A stretch of DNA of 60,350 bases, taken from assembly GCA_015231915.1 (NCBI GenBank), contig JADGAR010000008.1, positions 1 to 60,350 of the forward strand, written 5' to 3'. Shown here piece by piece: positions 38,784-49,998 of the stretch. This DNA comes from Magnetococcales bacterium (lineage in GTDB: Bacteria; Pseudomonadota; Magnetococcia; Magnetococcales; Magnetaquicoccaceae). How positions within the stretch are numbered: position 1 is the stretch's first letter; each line of letters opens with the position of its first letter. The notes below the pieces were generated by a model that saw only the letters and a list, made by a program, of their open reading frames with translations, ran no database searches and had not been told where the DNA came from. Position numbers and translations under genes: made by a program.

Positions 38784-41700
38784 CCCTGTGCGCAGCGCCA
38801 ATTCGTCCAGCTGCCTGGTTTCAATCCGCGCCCCCGCGCGCGGGGCGACTTGGTCGTGTTTTATGGCGCGCGCAATCGCGTCGTTTCAATCCGCGCCCCC
38901 GCGCGGGGGACGACGACCGGTGGCCGGCACGGAGCGGTCGCTGATGGTGTTTCAATCCGCGCCCCCGCGCGGGGGGCGACGCACTGGCGGGAGGAAGTGA
39001 ATTGGAATTTAAGAGTTTCAATCCGCGCCCCCGCGCGGGGGGCGACGCCGACGGCGGGCGAATTGGTGTCCATCCTCAAGTTTCAATCCGCGCCCACGCG
39101 CGGGGGGCGACTCCACAGAGGCGCTGGACGCCATGACCTTGTCGGTTTCAATCCCCCCCCCCCCGCGCGGGGGGCGACGCCATCTTAATCTGATGCTGGA
39201 GTGCTATCCTGGTTTCAATCCGCGCCCCCGCGCGGGGGGCGACATCGCCTTCCTCTGGAGTCGGTGCCGGTTGACCTGTTTCAATCCGCGCCCCCGCGCG
39301 GGGGGCGACCTCCGCTCCAAGGTGGTCGCTCCGCTCCGATCAAGTTTCAATCCGCGCGCCCGCGCGGGGGGCGACCCTGACGGTGCGATGCGCAGACGTG
39401 CCGGGAAGAGTTTCAATCCGCGCCCCCGCGCGGGGGGCGACATCGTGGGAGCGGTGCGCCATCGGCAGGATTGGGTTTCAATCCGCGCCCCCGCGCGGGG
39501 GACGACCTCCCGCACCGTCACCCTTGATGGCAACGGTGTTTCAATCCGCGCCCCCGCGCGGGGGGCGACGATCAGTATCCGCGCCATGGAACCGCGCGCC
39601 ATGGTTTCAATCCGCGCCCCCGCGCGGGGGGCGACGGCTCGCACCCTGTTGGGTCAGATTGCCATAGGGTTTCAATCCGCGCCCCCGCGCGGGGGGCGAC
39701 TGCGTGCGGATGGCACATGGGTGGTGCAGGCTGGCGTTTCAATCCGCGCCCCCGCGCGGGGGGCGACCCGGCAGTGCCGCGCCATCATTGCCTGGTCGGC
39801 GTTTCAATCCGCGCCCCCGCGCGGGGGGGCGACGCAAGTCCAGAGCGTTGATCCACACCGGGGAAAAGTTTCAATCCGCGCCCCCGCGCGGGGGGCGACC
39901 CGGCCTGGTATGCGCCCCAGAGGTTCGTGTCAAGTTTCAATCCGCGCCCCCGCGCGGGGGGCGACGACCCAGCGCGCTGGAGGTTGCACCACCATTGCGG
40001 TTTCAATCCGCGCCCCCGCGCGGGGGGCGACGACCGTGCGCGCCACGCCCATCGAGACGTTCAAGTTTCAATCCGCGCCCCCGCGCGGGGGGCGACATCT
40101 CGCCCTGGCGGCGAGGGTGGAGGTGCTGGAGTTTCAATCCGCGCCCCCGCGCGGGGGGCGACCTATCCTTGGCAGGAGGAGTGCCGCACTACGGTTGTTT
40201 CAATCCGCGCCCCCGCGCGGGGGGCGACGGTCAAACGTGAGGCGGTTCCGGGGGTGGAAGGTTTCAATCCGCGCCCCCGCGCGGGGGGCGACCCATGACG
40301 CAGGGTCATGAGTCAGACCGCACTCAAAGTTTCAATCCGCGCCCCCGCGCGGGGGGCGACTTATCGTCGATGGCATATTGATCCAGCCAAAAACGTTTCA
40401 ATCCGCGCCCCCGCGCGGGGGGCGACGCGCAACAATGCCAATGAAGACTGATGGTTGACCGTTTCAATCCGCGCCCCCGCGCGGGGGGCGACGTTGTCGG
40501 CACTCCTTTTCGGGTATGGGGTAGCCGTTTCAATCCGCGCCCCCGCGCGGGGGGCGACGCCAGTTTTTCGATTTGTTGCGTGTTCAAGACCAGTTTCAAT
40601 CCGCGCCCCCGCGCGGGGGGCGACTTGCGCATCCACTCAATCCCCGCACGCACACCGATGTTTCAATCCGCGCCCCCGCGCGGGGGGCGACGCACAACTG
40701 GACCACCAAGGAGGGCAAGGCCGAAGTTTCAATCCGCGCCCCCGCGCGGGGGGCGACCGTCAAATCACGTTCCCAAACGGCGATACGCCACAGTTTCAAT
40801 CCGCGCCCCCGCGCGGGGGGCGACAATTATGCAACGGCGCGGGATCACGGAAGCAGGGGTTTCAATCCGCGCCCCCGCGCGGGGGGCGACTTCGAAAGCG
40901 CCGCCAGTTACCCAGGGAATGGAGTTTCAATCCGCGCCCCCGCGCGGGGGGCGACTCGGCGGAATCAGGGGCTGGAGCACGGAGATGGGTTTCAATCCGC
41001 GCCCCCGCGCGGGGGGCGACGCTCGCCGGTGCAGTGCTGCTACCACCTCAAGGAGTTTCAATCCGCGCCCCCGCGCGGGGGGCGACCGCATACGGTTGCC
41101 CGTGCTGCGCGCGCTTGTTGTTTCAATCCGCGCCCCCGCGCGCGGGGCGACGTGATTGGACCGGTTACACGCACCAATGGCGGGTTTCAATCCGCGCCCC
41201 CGCGCGGGGGGCGACCATACAGATGCGGTATCCTCCCAGATTTTGGGTAGTTTCAATCCGCGCCCCCGCGCGGGGGGCGACTGGCGGCCTAGGTCGCGAC
41301 GATGACACCGTTCGGTTTCAATCCGCGCCCCCGCGCGGGGGGCGACGACGAGGGCAACCGGAGACGAAGTATCCTTGCAAGTTTCAATCCGCGCCCCCGC
41401 GCGGGGGGCGACATCACGGGTTAGATGATTGCTCCCCGGATTTGGGGTTTCAATCCGCGCCCCCGCGCGGGGGGCGACGAATTGCCTTCCAGGCTATTGT
41501 TCTAAGGCGCTGTTTCAATCCGCGCCCCCGCGCGGGGGGCGACTTCTGATTTCGCCCTTGGACGCGTTGATGCACGGGGTTTCAATCCGCGCCCCCGCGC
41601 GGGGGGCGACGTTCCCGGCCAGCAGGGTGGTGCCGTTGTCGGGTTTCAATCCGCGCCCCCGCGCGGGGGGCGACGTAGGCGTACCTCAACTGCCAGGATC

Positions 41701-44700
41701 ACCCGGACGTTTCAATCCGCGCCCCCGCGCGGGGGGCGACGAATATGGGCAAACATTCAATCCTGGATCGCGAGTTTCAATCCGCGCCCCCGCGCGGGGG
41801 GCGACCGTGGCGCCGACAGGCGGCAATGCGGTGGGCAAGGTTTCAATCCGCGCCCCCGCGCGGGGGGCGACACAACGGCTGGCGGATATCAATCGGTTGC
41901 AGAGGGTTTCAATCCGCGCCCCCGCGCGGGGGGCGACGCTGATTGCATGCACAGGGTGATCGGCTACGAGGTTTCAATCCGCGCCCCCGCGCGGGGGGCG
42001 ACACCCGCCGGGGGGCGTGATGGAAACGACAGGGCGTTTCAATCCGCGCCCCCGCGCGGGGGGCGACGCAATGGCAATCATCCGGAATTGCCGACATAAA
42101 CGTTTCAATCCGCGCCCCCGCGCGGGGGGCGACCTTGTCGTGTTTTATGGCGCGTGCTATCGCGTCGTTTCAATCCGCGCCCCCGCGCGGGGGGCGACCT
42201 GTCTGCTGGATGGCCTCGAAAACGTCTTGCTGGTTTCAATCCGCGCCCCCGCGCGGGGGGCGACATTGCTGATCTTGCCGGTCAATAGATAATCCTCCGT
42301 TTCAATCCGCGCCCCCGCGCGGGGGGCGACTGTGTGTTTGCTGGCAATGGGAGCGAGGTACTGGTTTCAATCCGCGCCCCCGCGCGGGGGGCGACCCTGC
42401 GGGGTGCCGTCTTGGGAGGGGCGCAAAGTGTTTCAATCCGCGCCCCCGCGCGGGGGGCGACGCTATATTATGGAGCGGTTGACCCGTCAATGGGCGTTTC
42501 AATCCGCGCCCCCGCGCGGGGGGCGACTGGGTATTGACGAGAGCTGCCGATTCGTTTTTCTGTTTCAATCCGCGCCCCCGCGCGGGGGGCGACTTTATAC
42601 CACACCCTTTAGGGGGTGTGGTTAAATGTTTCAATCCGCGCCCCCGCGCGGGGGGCGACCCGGGGTCTCCACCCTGGTGACCGGATCAACATGTTTCAAT
42701 CCGCGCCCCCGCGCGGGGGGCGACTTGCGCAAACCGTTGATTCTGTTGACTTCTTCGAGTTTCAATCCGCGCCCCCGCGCGGGGGGCGACCAGCCCTGGC
42801 CAAGCGGGTGATGGGCGATGGCAACGTTTCAATCCGCGCCCCCGCGCGGGGGGCGACTTGACTTTTTTTGAGTGTTGTCGCAAGATTAAAGTTTCAATCC
42901 GCGCCCCCGCGCGGGGGGCGACGTTGACGGAGGATTTCTGGCTCCGTTGCGGTCCGTTTCAATCCGCGCCCCCGCGCGGGGGGCGACGTCTGGACGGCAA
43001 ACACGGACCTTGCCCACTGTGGTTTCAATCCGCGCCCCCGCGCGGGGGGCGACCCTCCCAGGTTGACGGTTGATGTGGACGAATTCGGTTTCAATCCGCG
43101 CCCCCGCGCGGGGGGCGACGGTTCAAGGCGGTGAGGTGGTGGGAGACCTGCCGTTTCAATCCGCGCCCCCGCGCGGGGGGCGACCGTTTGGTCCGTTCAT
43201 CGAGGCCGTTTTGCAGCGTTTCAATCCGCGCCCCCGCGCGGGGGGCGACTTGGCCGCAGTCTGATCGGCAGCGATTTTTGTCTTGTTTCAATCCGCGCCC
43301 CCGCGCGGGGGGCGACGGGTACGTGTGGCACCCTCGCCGACATGGCGGCGTTTCAATCCGCGCCCCCGCGCGGGGGGCGACCGGAAAAACCGGACGGCGA
43401 GTTGATGCCACCAAAGTTTCAATCCGCGCCCCCGCGCGGGGGGCGACATTTCGGCGATGCAACCGTTTGTCGAGGCTGGAAGTTTCAATCCGCGCCCCCG
43501 CGCGGGGGGCGACCAACAAGCGCGTATCATCGATCCCTTCTTGTCCGGTTTCAATCCGCGCCCCCGCGCGGGGGGCGACGGTCGATTACGCCAGGCGCGG
43601 AGGATGAGCCATCGTTTCAATCCGCGCCCCCGCGCGGGGGGCGACAGGAGGTGTCATTGCTGGAGGGGTCACGCCCTGGCGTTTCAATCCGCGCCCCCGC
43701 GCGGGGGGCGACGATCCACCCGTTGCCACCCAGGAAAATCACCATCGTTTCAATCCGCGCCCCCGCGCGGGGGGCGACGATTAGAAATCACCTGCTCGCC
43801 CTGGTGCAGACGTTTCAATCCGCGCCCCCGCGCGGGGGGCGACCAGCGCGAGTTGGCGGCCTGCTGCTGCGAGACTCAGTTTCAATCCGCGCCCCCGCGC
43901 GGGGGGCGACTATCTTTGGCCGCATCGGTGCCGGGTTTTTCGAGGTTTCAATCCGCGCCCCCGCGCGGGGGGCGACCAAATTCCTTCAAAAATTCATCCA
44001 GTTTCATGGAGTTTCAATCCGCGCCCCCGCGCGGGGGGCGACGATCACTTCCCTCCACCCCTCCGCAGCTTGGCGGTTTCAATTCGCGCCCCCGCGCGGG
44101 GGGCGACGGGCGACAAATTTCGCGTCCGGCATGGGGTAGAAGTTTCAATCCGCGCCCCCGCGCGGGGGGCGACTATCATGTTCAATTTTTTGTCAATCAA
44201 ATGTGCTGTTTCAATCCGCGCCCCCGCGCGGGGGGCGACGTGGTCAGATCGCCGACCACCGCCGCCGGAACGTTTCAATCCGCGCCCCCGCGCGGGGGGC
44301 GACTATCGCCTGGCGAGTGTGATACAACTGTATCCAACGTTTCAATCCGCGCCCCCGCGCGGGGGGCGACCAACAAGCGCGTATCATCGATCCCTTCTTA
44401 TCCGGTTTCAATCCGCGCCCCCGCGCGGGGGGCGACGCCGCCAAGCGCTCCCTGCCCGATAACGACCGCAGTTTCAATCCGCGCCCCCGCGCGGGGGGCG
44501 ACTTACAGCGCATCCACCCTGGCCGCCAGGGCCTGGTTTCAATCCGCGCCCCCGCGCGGGGGGCGACGCTGATCTTTCCGCCGGTCAATAGATAATCCTC
44601 CGTTTCAATCCGCGCCCCCGCGCGGGGGGCGACAACGAGGGCGATACCAAGGTGGTCGACACCACGGGTTTCAATCCGCGCCCCCGCGCGGGGGGCGACC

Positions 44701-47700
44701 GAGTGTGTCGGTTTCGGCTGACGTCAACGTCAGTTTCAATCCGCGCCCCCGCGCGGGGGGCGACGTCAAGCAGGCTAAGATCAACCTCAATCGCGAAGTT
44801 TCAATCCGCGCCCCCGCGCGGGGGGCGACGCCTCTATTATGTGGTGCGCGGGTGGGGAGTGGGTTTCAATCCGCGCCCCCGCGCGGGGGGCGACTCCGCA
44901 ATCTGTGGCCATGTCTGTGTCGAGAGCGTTTCAATCCGCGCCCCCGCGCGGGGGGCGACTGGGTATTGACCAGCACTGCCGATTCGTTTTTCTGTTTCAA
45001 TCCGCGCCCCCGCGCGGGGGGCGACCTCACCGAGGGTGGAGACGATGCGGAATGGCGCAGTTTCAATCCGCGCCCCCGCGCGGGGGGCGACGCAAACCGA
45101 TTCCTCGCCGCGAGATCTACATGCCGTTTCAATCCGCGCCCCCGCGCGGGGGGCGACATGCTGAATAGGCTTGACGCTTTGGACATCGATGTTTCAATCC
45201 GCGCCCCCGCGCGGGGGGCGACTCCTAACGGCGGCTGGTGTCCACGATTTTATGGCGTTTCAATCCGCGCCCCCGCGCGGGGGGCGACAAGGATTGCGGC
45301 CACAAGTGGCAATGGCATGCTGTTTCAATCCGCGCCCTCGCGCGGGGGGCGACGAGGAGGCGGTTGAATGGCGAGAGTTTGTTGAAGTTTCAATCCGCGC
45401 CCCCGCGCGGGGGGCGACCAATCAGCCCTTCCAGGGCGCGCAGTTGCTCGTTGTTTCAATCCGCGCCCCCGCGCGGGGGGCGACAGGATTCGCAAAGCTG
45501 TTCAACGTGCAGATGCGGTTTCAATCCGCGCCCCCGCGCGGGGGGCGACTTCTGCGCTACCTGCAACGGCAGGGGAAGACGCTGTTTCAATCCGCGCCCC
45601 CGCGCGGGGGGCGACCCGCGCGAGGCCCTGGCTCCCGAGGGGATGCGCAAGTTTCAATCCGCGCCCCCGCGCGGGGGGCGACGGCGCACGGACAAGGCCC
45701 TCGCCGAAGCTTTGGGTTTCAATCCGCGCCCCCGCGCGGGGGGCGACAAGGGCATCGTGGAGCAACTCAACATTGTGGAGGTTTCAATCCGCGCCCCCGC
45801 GCGGGGGGCGACGACAACCTCGTACAACTCTTTGGCGTTTGCCATGTTTCAATCCGCGCCCCCGCGCGGGGGGCGACCAGGCAAATCCCGCCACAAAATC
45901 TGGCACGACCTGTTTCAATCCGCGCCCCCGCGCGGGGGGCGACGAACATCAGCCGCAAACGGGTCGATGTCCTATGGGTTTCAATCCGCGCCCCCGCGCG
46001 GGGGGCGACTGCTCCAGGGTGATATTGTTGTCGCGCAGCACCGTTTCAATCCGCGCCCCCGCGCGGGGGGCGACACAACGCCAGTTCCTCGAAGCACCAT
46101 CTTCATCAGTTTCAATCCGCGCCCCCGCGCGGGGGGCGACGCCAGACAGTACCAATAGGGCGTACCAGGCGGTGTTTCAATCCGCGCCCCCGCGCGGGGG
46201 GCGACACTACAAGCCGGGAGATGGACCGCCCCGACGGCAGTTTCAATCCGCGCCCCCGCGCGGGGGGCGACGTTGTCGGCACTCCTTTTCGGGTATGGGG
46301 TCGCCGTTTCAATCCGCGCCCCCGCGCGGGGGGCGACTGCATCGTTGGCCACCCTCCGACGACTCAAAATCGTTTCAATCCGCGCCCCCGCGCGGGGGGC
46401 GACCCAGGGAAATCGACAGCGTAGTGCCTCCCTTGTCGTTTCAATCCGCGCCCCCGCGCGGGGGGCGACGAGGCCGTTTTGCAGCAAATTGGCGTAGCTC
46501 TTGTTTCAATCCGCGCCCCCGCGCGGGGGGCGACTCCCAACTCACGCGCTTTGACGGCGTAGTTGGCAGTTTCAATCCGCGCCCCCGCGCGGGGGGCGAC
46601 CTCTCACTCCAGTAATTCTTTGCCCATCATCAGGGTTTCAATCCGCGCCCCCGCGCGGGGGGCGACCAACTCGCCGTCCGGATGCTCTGGCGTCAGCAGA
46701 GTTTCAATCCGCGCCCCCGCGCGGGGGGCGACGTCATCCACTTTCCATCATTGATGCATGTGGAATGTTTCAATCCGCGCCCCCGCGCGGGGGGCGACAT
46801 GCGGATGCGGTGATCGGCGGATTTCCATGTCAGTTTCAATCCGCGCCCCCGCGCGGGGGGCGACGTGATGTTGCTCCCTGTTGGCGGGGGGATTGCGTTT
46901 CAATCCGCGCCCCCGCGCGGGGGGCGACAAAAATGTCTGTCGCTGTCGGTCCCTGGCTGTGTTTCAATCCGCGCCCCCGCGCGGGGGGCGACGGCTTATA
47001 GGGGTTGGCACCACCACCCCATCGGCGTTTCAATCCGCGCCCCCGCGCGGGGGGCGACATGCGGTGCGCCATCAACTTGGCATTGGAGTAGCGTTTCAAT
47101 CCGCGCCCCCGCGCGGGGGGCGACCCGTGTCCGCGACCTACTCATGCTCAAACGGCAAGTTTCAATCCGCGCCCCCGCGCGGGGGGCGACGCGACGCATG
47201 CGCGCAACTCGCGTCCACTCTCGGTTTCAATCCGCGCCCCCGCGCGGGGGGCGACCTCATAGGTCAGACCGGCATACTCCGCGAGCCAGGTTTCAATCCG
47301 CGCCCCCGCGCGGGGGGCGACCGGCTGCTGGCCGTGCGCTTTGCCCGCACCGTGGTTTCAATCCGCGCCCCCGCGCGGGGGGCGACTGGCCGATGAGGCC
47401 ATCGGGGCAAACATCCGGGTGTTTCAATCCGCGCCCCCGCGCGGGGGGCGACTGGTTTATCTTGTTTCGCATGGCCTTTTGTCGGGTTTCAATCCGCGCC
47501 CCCGCGCGGGGGGCGACTCCAATTGATCGAGGCCGACCGGGTGAGCAATCCGTTTCAATCCGCGCCCCCGCGCGGGGGGCGACTGGCGATTTTCCTTCAA
47601 GCGTTGGGGTGGAACAGAGTTTCAATCCGCGCCCCCGCGCGGGGGGCGACGGCAATGAGCGCCGTCTGGCTGGAGTACACGCGCAGTTTCAATCCGCGCC

Positions 47701-47783
47701 CCCGCGCGGGGGGCGACTGATGGCGGACTGGCGGATCAGCTCGTCCCTGAAGTTTCAATCCGCGCCCCCGCGCGGGGGGCGAC
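38618..47783 (-). CRISPR. Type I-C CRISPR array, about 140 repeats
   Basis: A 32-bp repeat (plus strand begins GTTTCAATCCGCG and ends GGGGGGCGAC) recurs every 65-67 bases from 38618 to 47783; I count about 140 units by eye, with 33-36 base spacers. The repeat contains a CGCCCCC/GGGGGCG stem with a GCGC loop, the substrate shape for Cas5c. In type I-C systems the crRNA strand ends in ATTGAAAC, so transcription runs leftward from the AT-rich leader next to cas2. Consistently, degenerate repeats sit at the left (trailer) end: 38618 (5' end altered), 38685 (38 bp), 38755 (29 bp, internal loss). Scattered variants: 38883 and 39475 (GGGGGACGAC), 39080, 39145 (34 bp), 39344, 39801 (33 bp), 41120, 44076 and 45322. 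Spacers are mostly unique; near-duplicate pairs are listed as findings. Confidence 0.98.
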
Positions 47784-47998
47784 CCTCACCATATAACAAA
47801 TTGATTATATGGATAAATTTACAACATATCCGCGAACAATATTTTCATCATAAAAAAAATTATAAAACTTCTAAAATATCCATTCCTCCTTATCACCATG
47901 AAATGCAACAATTTATCTTTCAAGCAACCCAATTGTAAAAATCGTTGTGCGCTTGAGGTTCGCGGAGGTGGGACAAGAGCCAAGCCGATAAAAAATGA
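47784..47998 (-). promoter_or_regulatory. CRISPR leader and pre-crRNA promoter region
   Basis: 215 bases between the first repeat and the cas2 stop codon. The part next to the array (47784-47940) is strongly AT-rich, unlike everything around it, which is characteristic of leaders used by Cas1-Cas2 for oriented integration. On the minus strand a TATAAT is present in the T/A-rich stretch near 47855 but I find no convincing -35, so the promoter position is only approximate. No protein-coding signal is seen. Confidence 0.75.
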
Positions 47999-48289
47999 TC
48001 ACACAATTAACGGCCCATCAATATTGTAACTGCTTTTTATGCCGAAATGCTCCACGCGCTGCTGCCACTCGGTGCCTAAATGATAAAAGCGAATACTGTC
48101 CTGGGTAAGATCGATAATCTCAAGCAAGGTTTGCTTGAATTTTGTAAATTGTGCCGGATTCACCTTGCACTCGAATACGGAATTCTGCACGCGCTGCCCG
48201 TAATCCATGCATACCTTGGCGACACGGCGCAACCTGCTGCGACCGGCGGCGTTGGTCGTTGCAACGTCATATGCCACAAGAATATACAT
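47999..48289 (-). CDS. cas2: CRISPR-associated endoribonuclease Cas2
   Basis: 96 residues, ferredoxin-like fold. [10 protein letters not shown] carries the conserved first-strand Asp, and the [12 protein letters not shown] segment and C-terminal FYHLG are family typical. Cas2 dimers bridge two Cas1 dimers in the spacer-integration complex. It is the last gene of the operon, 12 bases after cas1, and its stop borders the leader. AGG-containing ribosome site is present upstream of the ATG at 48289. Confidence 0.96.
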   Translation of the reverse strand: MYILVAYDVATTNAAGRSRLRRVAKVCMDYGQRVQNSVFECKVNPAQFTKFKQTLLEIIDLTQDSIRFYHLGTEWQQRVEHFGIKSSYNIDGPLIV

Positions 48290-48301
48290 CGGCTGCCTAC
48301 C

Positions 48302-49342
48302 TCACCGCCATAAAAAAGCCGGATAGGCATCCAAATCCCCGCGTAAATGACGCGCCAATAACCGCGCCTGCAGGTGCGGCAGCAATCCATACGTCACCTT
48401 TTCATTGAGAAAGGGGTGCATGAATTCTTCCTGCTTACGTTCCTGCCAGGCAATCAGTACCTTCTTCCTGGATTCCTCGCGCAGCAAGACCGCGCCATTC
48501 TCCCGCCGCTCGAAATCGGCTCCGGTTACCTGCCTGCGATTGATCAGACTCAAAGCCAGACGATCCGCCAAGACCGGACGAAACTCCTCCATCAAATCCA
48601 ATGCCAACGAAGGACGACCAGGACGATCACGATGCAGGAATCCTACCGCCGCATCCAAACCGGACGCCTCCAAGGCAGAACGACAATCGTGCCCCAACAT
48701 GCCATAAAGAAAGGAAAGCAACGCATTGACCGGATCCAGGGGAGGCCGTCGATTGCGCCCGGAAAATCGCAAATCCGGATCGCCTCCCGACAGTAAATGT
48801 TCAAACACGCCAAAATACCCTTGCGCCGCATTCCCTTCCTCGCCACGCAGCGCATCCGCGCTCTTGGCCATCGCCACCCCTCGCAATGCCCTTCCCAGAT
48901 CATCCACGGCCTGGGACAACGCCTCGGCCCCAGGCGCTTCGGGACGATCCCGTCGCGCCCGCTGCAACACGCTGCGGCAATTGGCGATCTTGGCCGCAAC
49001 ACAGTTGGCCGCAATCGCCAGACAGGCCTCCTCCCGGTCCGCGCGCCGGTACTGCTCACGCCGCAACAGCACGTTCCCCCTGGCAAAGCCGGTTGCAGCC
49101 GCCAGAAAATGGCCGTATGGCGTACAAAACGACAACGTGATCCCCCCCTCGGCACATGCGGCCATCAATTGGGCCGATGCCCCGATGTCCCAACCCAAAC
49201 AGACGATACCGTCCAGATTGTGCAAGGGAATCCGCAGCCGGGTCTCCCCTTCCACCCGCACCTCCACCGCTTCGCCCTGCTTGCGCAACCATGCCCCTTC
49301 CTGGGTCACGAACAAGGTATTGAGATGTTGCGCCATCGACAT
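48302..49342 (-). CDS. cas1: CRISPR-associated integrase Cas1 (type I-C)
   Basis: About 346 residues. N-terminal beta domain (LNTLFVTQEGAWLRKQGE; LHNLDGIVCLG) and helical catalytic domain with the metal ligands Glu in EGNAAQGYFGVF, His in FLHRDRPGRPSLA and Asp/Glu in EEFRPVLADRLAL. The C-terminal half also shows NRRPPLDPVNALLSFLYG, a Cas1 hallmark. It inserts new spacers at the leader end with Cas2 and Cas4. The start at 49342 overlaps the cas4 stop as TAATG; a second ATG lies two codons downstream. Confidence 0.96.
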   Translation of the reverse strand: MSMAQHLNTLFVTQEGAWLRKQGEAVEVRVEGETRLRIPLHNLDGIVCLGWDIGASAQLMAACAEGGITLSFCTPYGHFLAAATGFARGNVLLRREQYRRADREEACLAIAANCVAAKIANCRSVLQRARRDRPEAPGAEALSQAVDDLGRALRGVAMAKSADALRGEEGNAAQGYFGVFEHLLSGGDPDLRFSGRNRRPPLDPVNALLSFLYGMLGHDCRSALEASGLDAAVGFLHRDRPGRPSLALDLMEEFRPVLADRLALSLINRRQVTGADFERRENGAVLLREESRKKVLIAWQERKQEEFMHPFLNEKVTYGLLPHLQARLLARHLRGDLDAYPAFLWR

Positions 49343-49998
49343 TACTCCTCGCTCAACAGCCTTTCGATACGCTCCGCAAACCAGACGGATGCCTGCCCCA
49401 GGGCCTCTCGCCGACGGGGCAGGCAAACCTCCAACAAAGAACAGCCACGACACACACCGGCACGATAGACCCCAGGGGGCGTCACACCCCCTGCCAACAA
49501 ACCGTGCAGCCTACGCGCGGCCTCCCCGGTCGCCCGACGCAATTCCGGCGTCAATTCCACCACCTCGCGACGCCGCGACTCGCCATAAAACAGTGCCCCC
49601 TTCGTCACGGGCTGTCCCAGCATCTCCTCCAGACACAGCCCCTGCGCGCACAACTGGATCCGGTCGGCCTCATGGGACTTCGAACGACCCCGTTTGTACT
49701 CCACGGGCACAATCGCCCGCCAATGACTGCCGGTCCCAACGTGAAACTCCACCACATCGCACTGACCGATCAACCCCAACGCCTCCGAGGCAACGGGCAG
49801 ACCGCGGGCGATGCGCAGCCCGGGTCTGCCCTCCCCGGTCTCCTCATGGACCCTGGCATGCAAAACGTTCCCCTCGGCGGTGCGACGATTGTCGATCCAC
49901 ACCCCTTCCAAATGGATCAAGGCGCATTGCCGCTCGCAATAAATCAAATGTTGCAAAGCCGACAATGGCGCATATCCCTCTTCCGACCCTGGAACCAT
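49342..49998 (-). CDS. cas4: CRISPR-associated exonuclease Cas4 (type I-C)
   Basis: About 218 residues with RecB-like nuclease and iron-sulfur motifs. The first Cys is in LIYCERQCALIHLEGVW, EGNVLHARVHE supplies the conserved His, GQCDVVEF and VPVEYKRGRSK the acidic and Lys catalytic residues, and CRGCSLLEVCLP the three C-terminal Cys for the 4Fe-4S cluster. Cas4 trims prespacers so that spacers derive from PAM-flanked sites. The start at 49998 overlaps the cas7 stop (TAATG) and the stop overlaps cas1 in the same way. Confidence 0.95.
   Translation of the reverse strand: MVPGSEEGYAPLSALQHLIYCERQCALIHLEGVWIDNRRTAEGNVLHARVHEETGEGRPGLRIARGLPVASEALGLIGQCDVVEFHVGTGSHWRAIVPVEYKRGRSKSHEADRIQLCAQGLCLEEMLGQPVTKGALFYGESRRREVVELTPELRRATGEAARRLHGLLAGGVTPPGVYRAGVCRGCSLLEVCLPRRREALGQASVWFAERIERLLSEE

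Noticed and set aside
38788-47938. Many open frames with recurring [20 protein letters not shown] and [10 protein letters not shown] peptides
   Set aside because: They are translations of the 32-bp CRISPR repeat in three phases; the spacers between are unrelated, and no ribosome sites or homologues exist.
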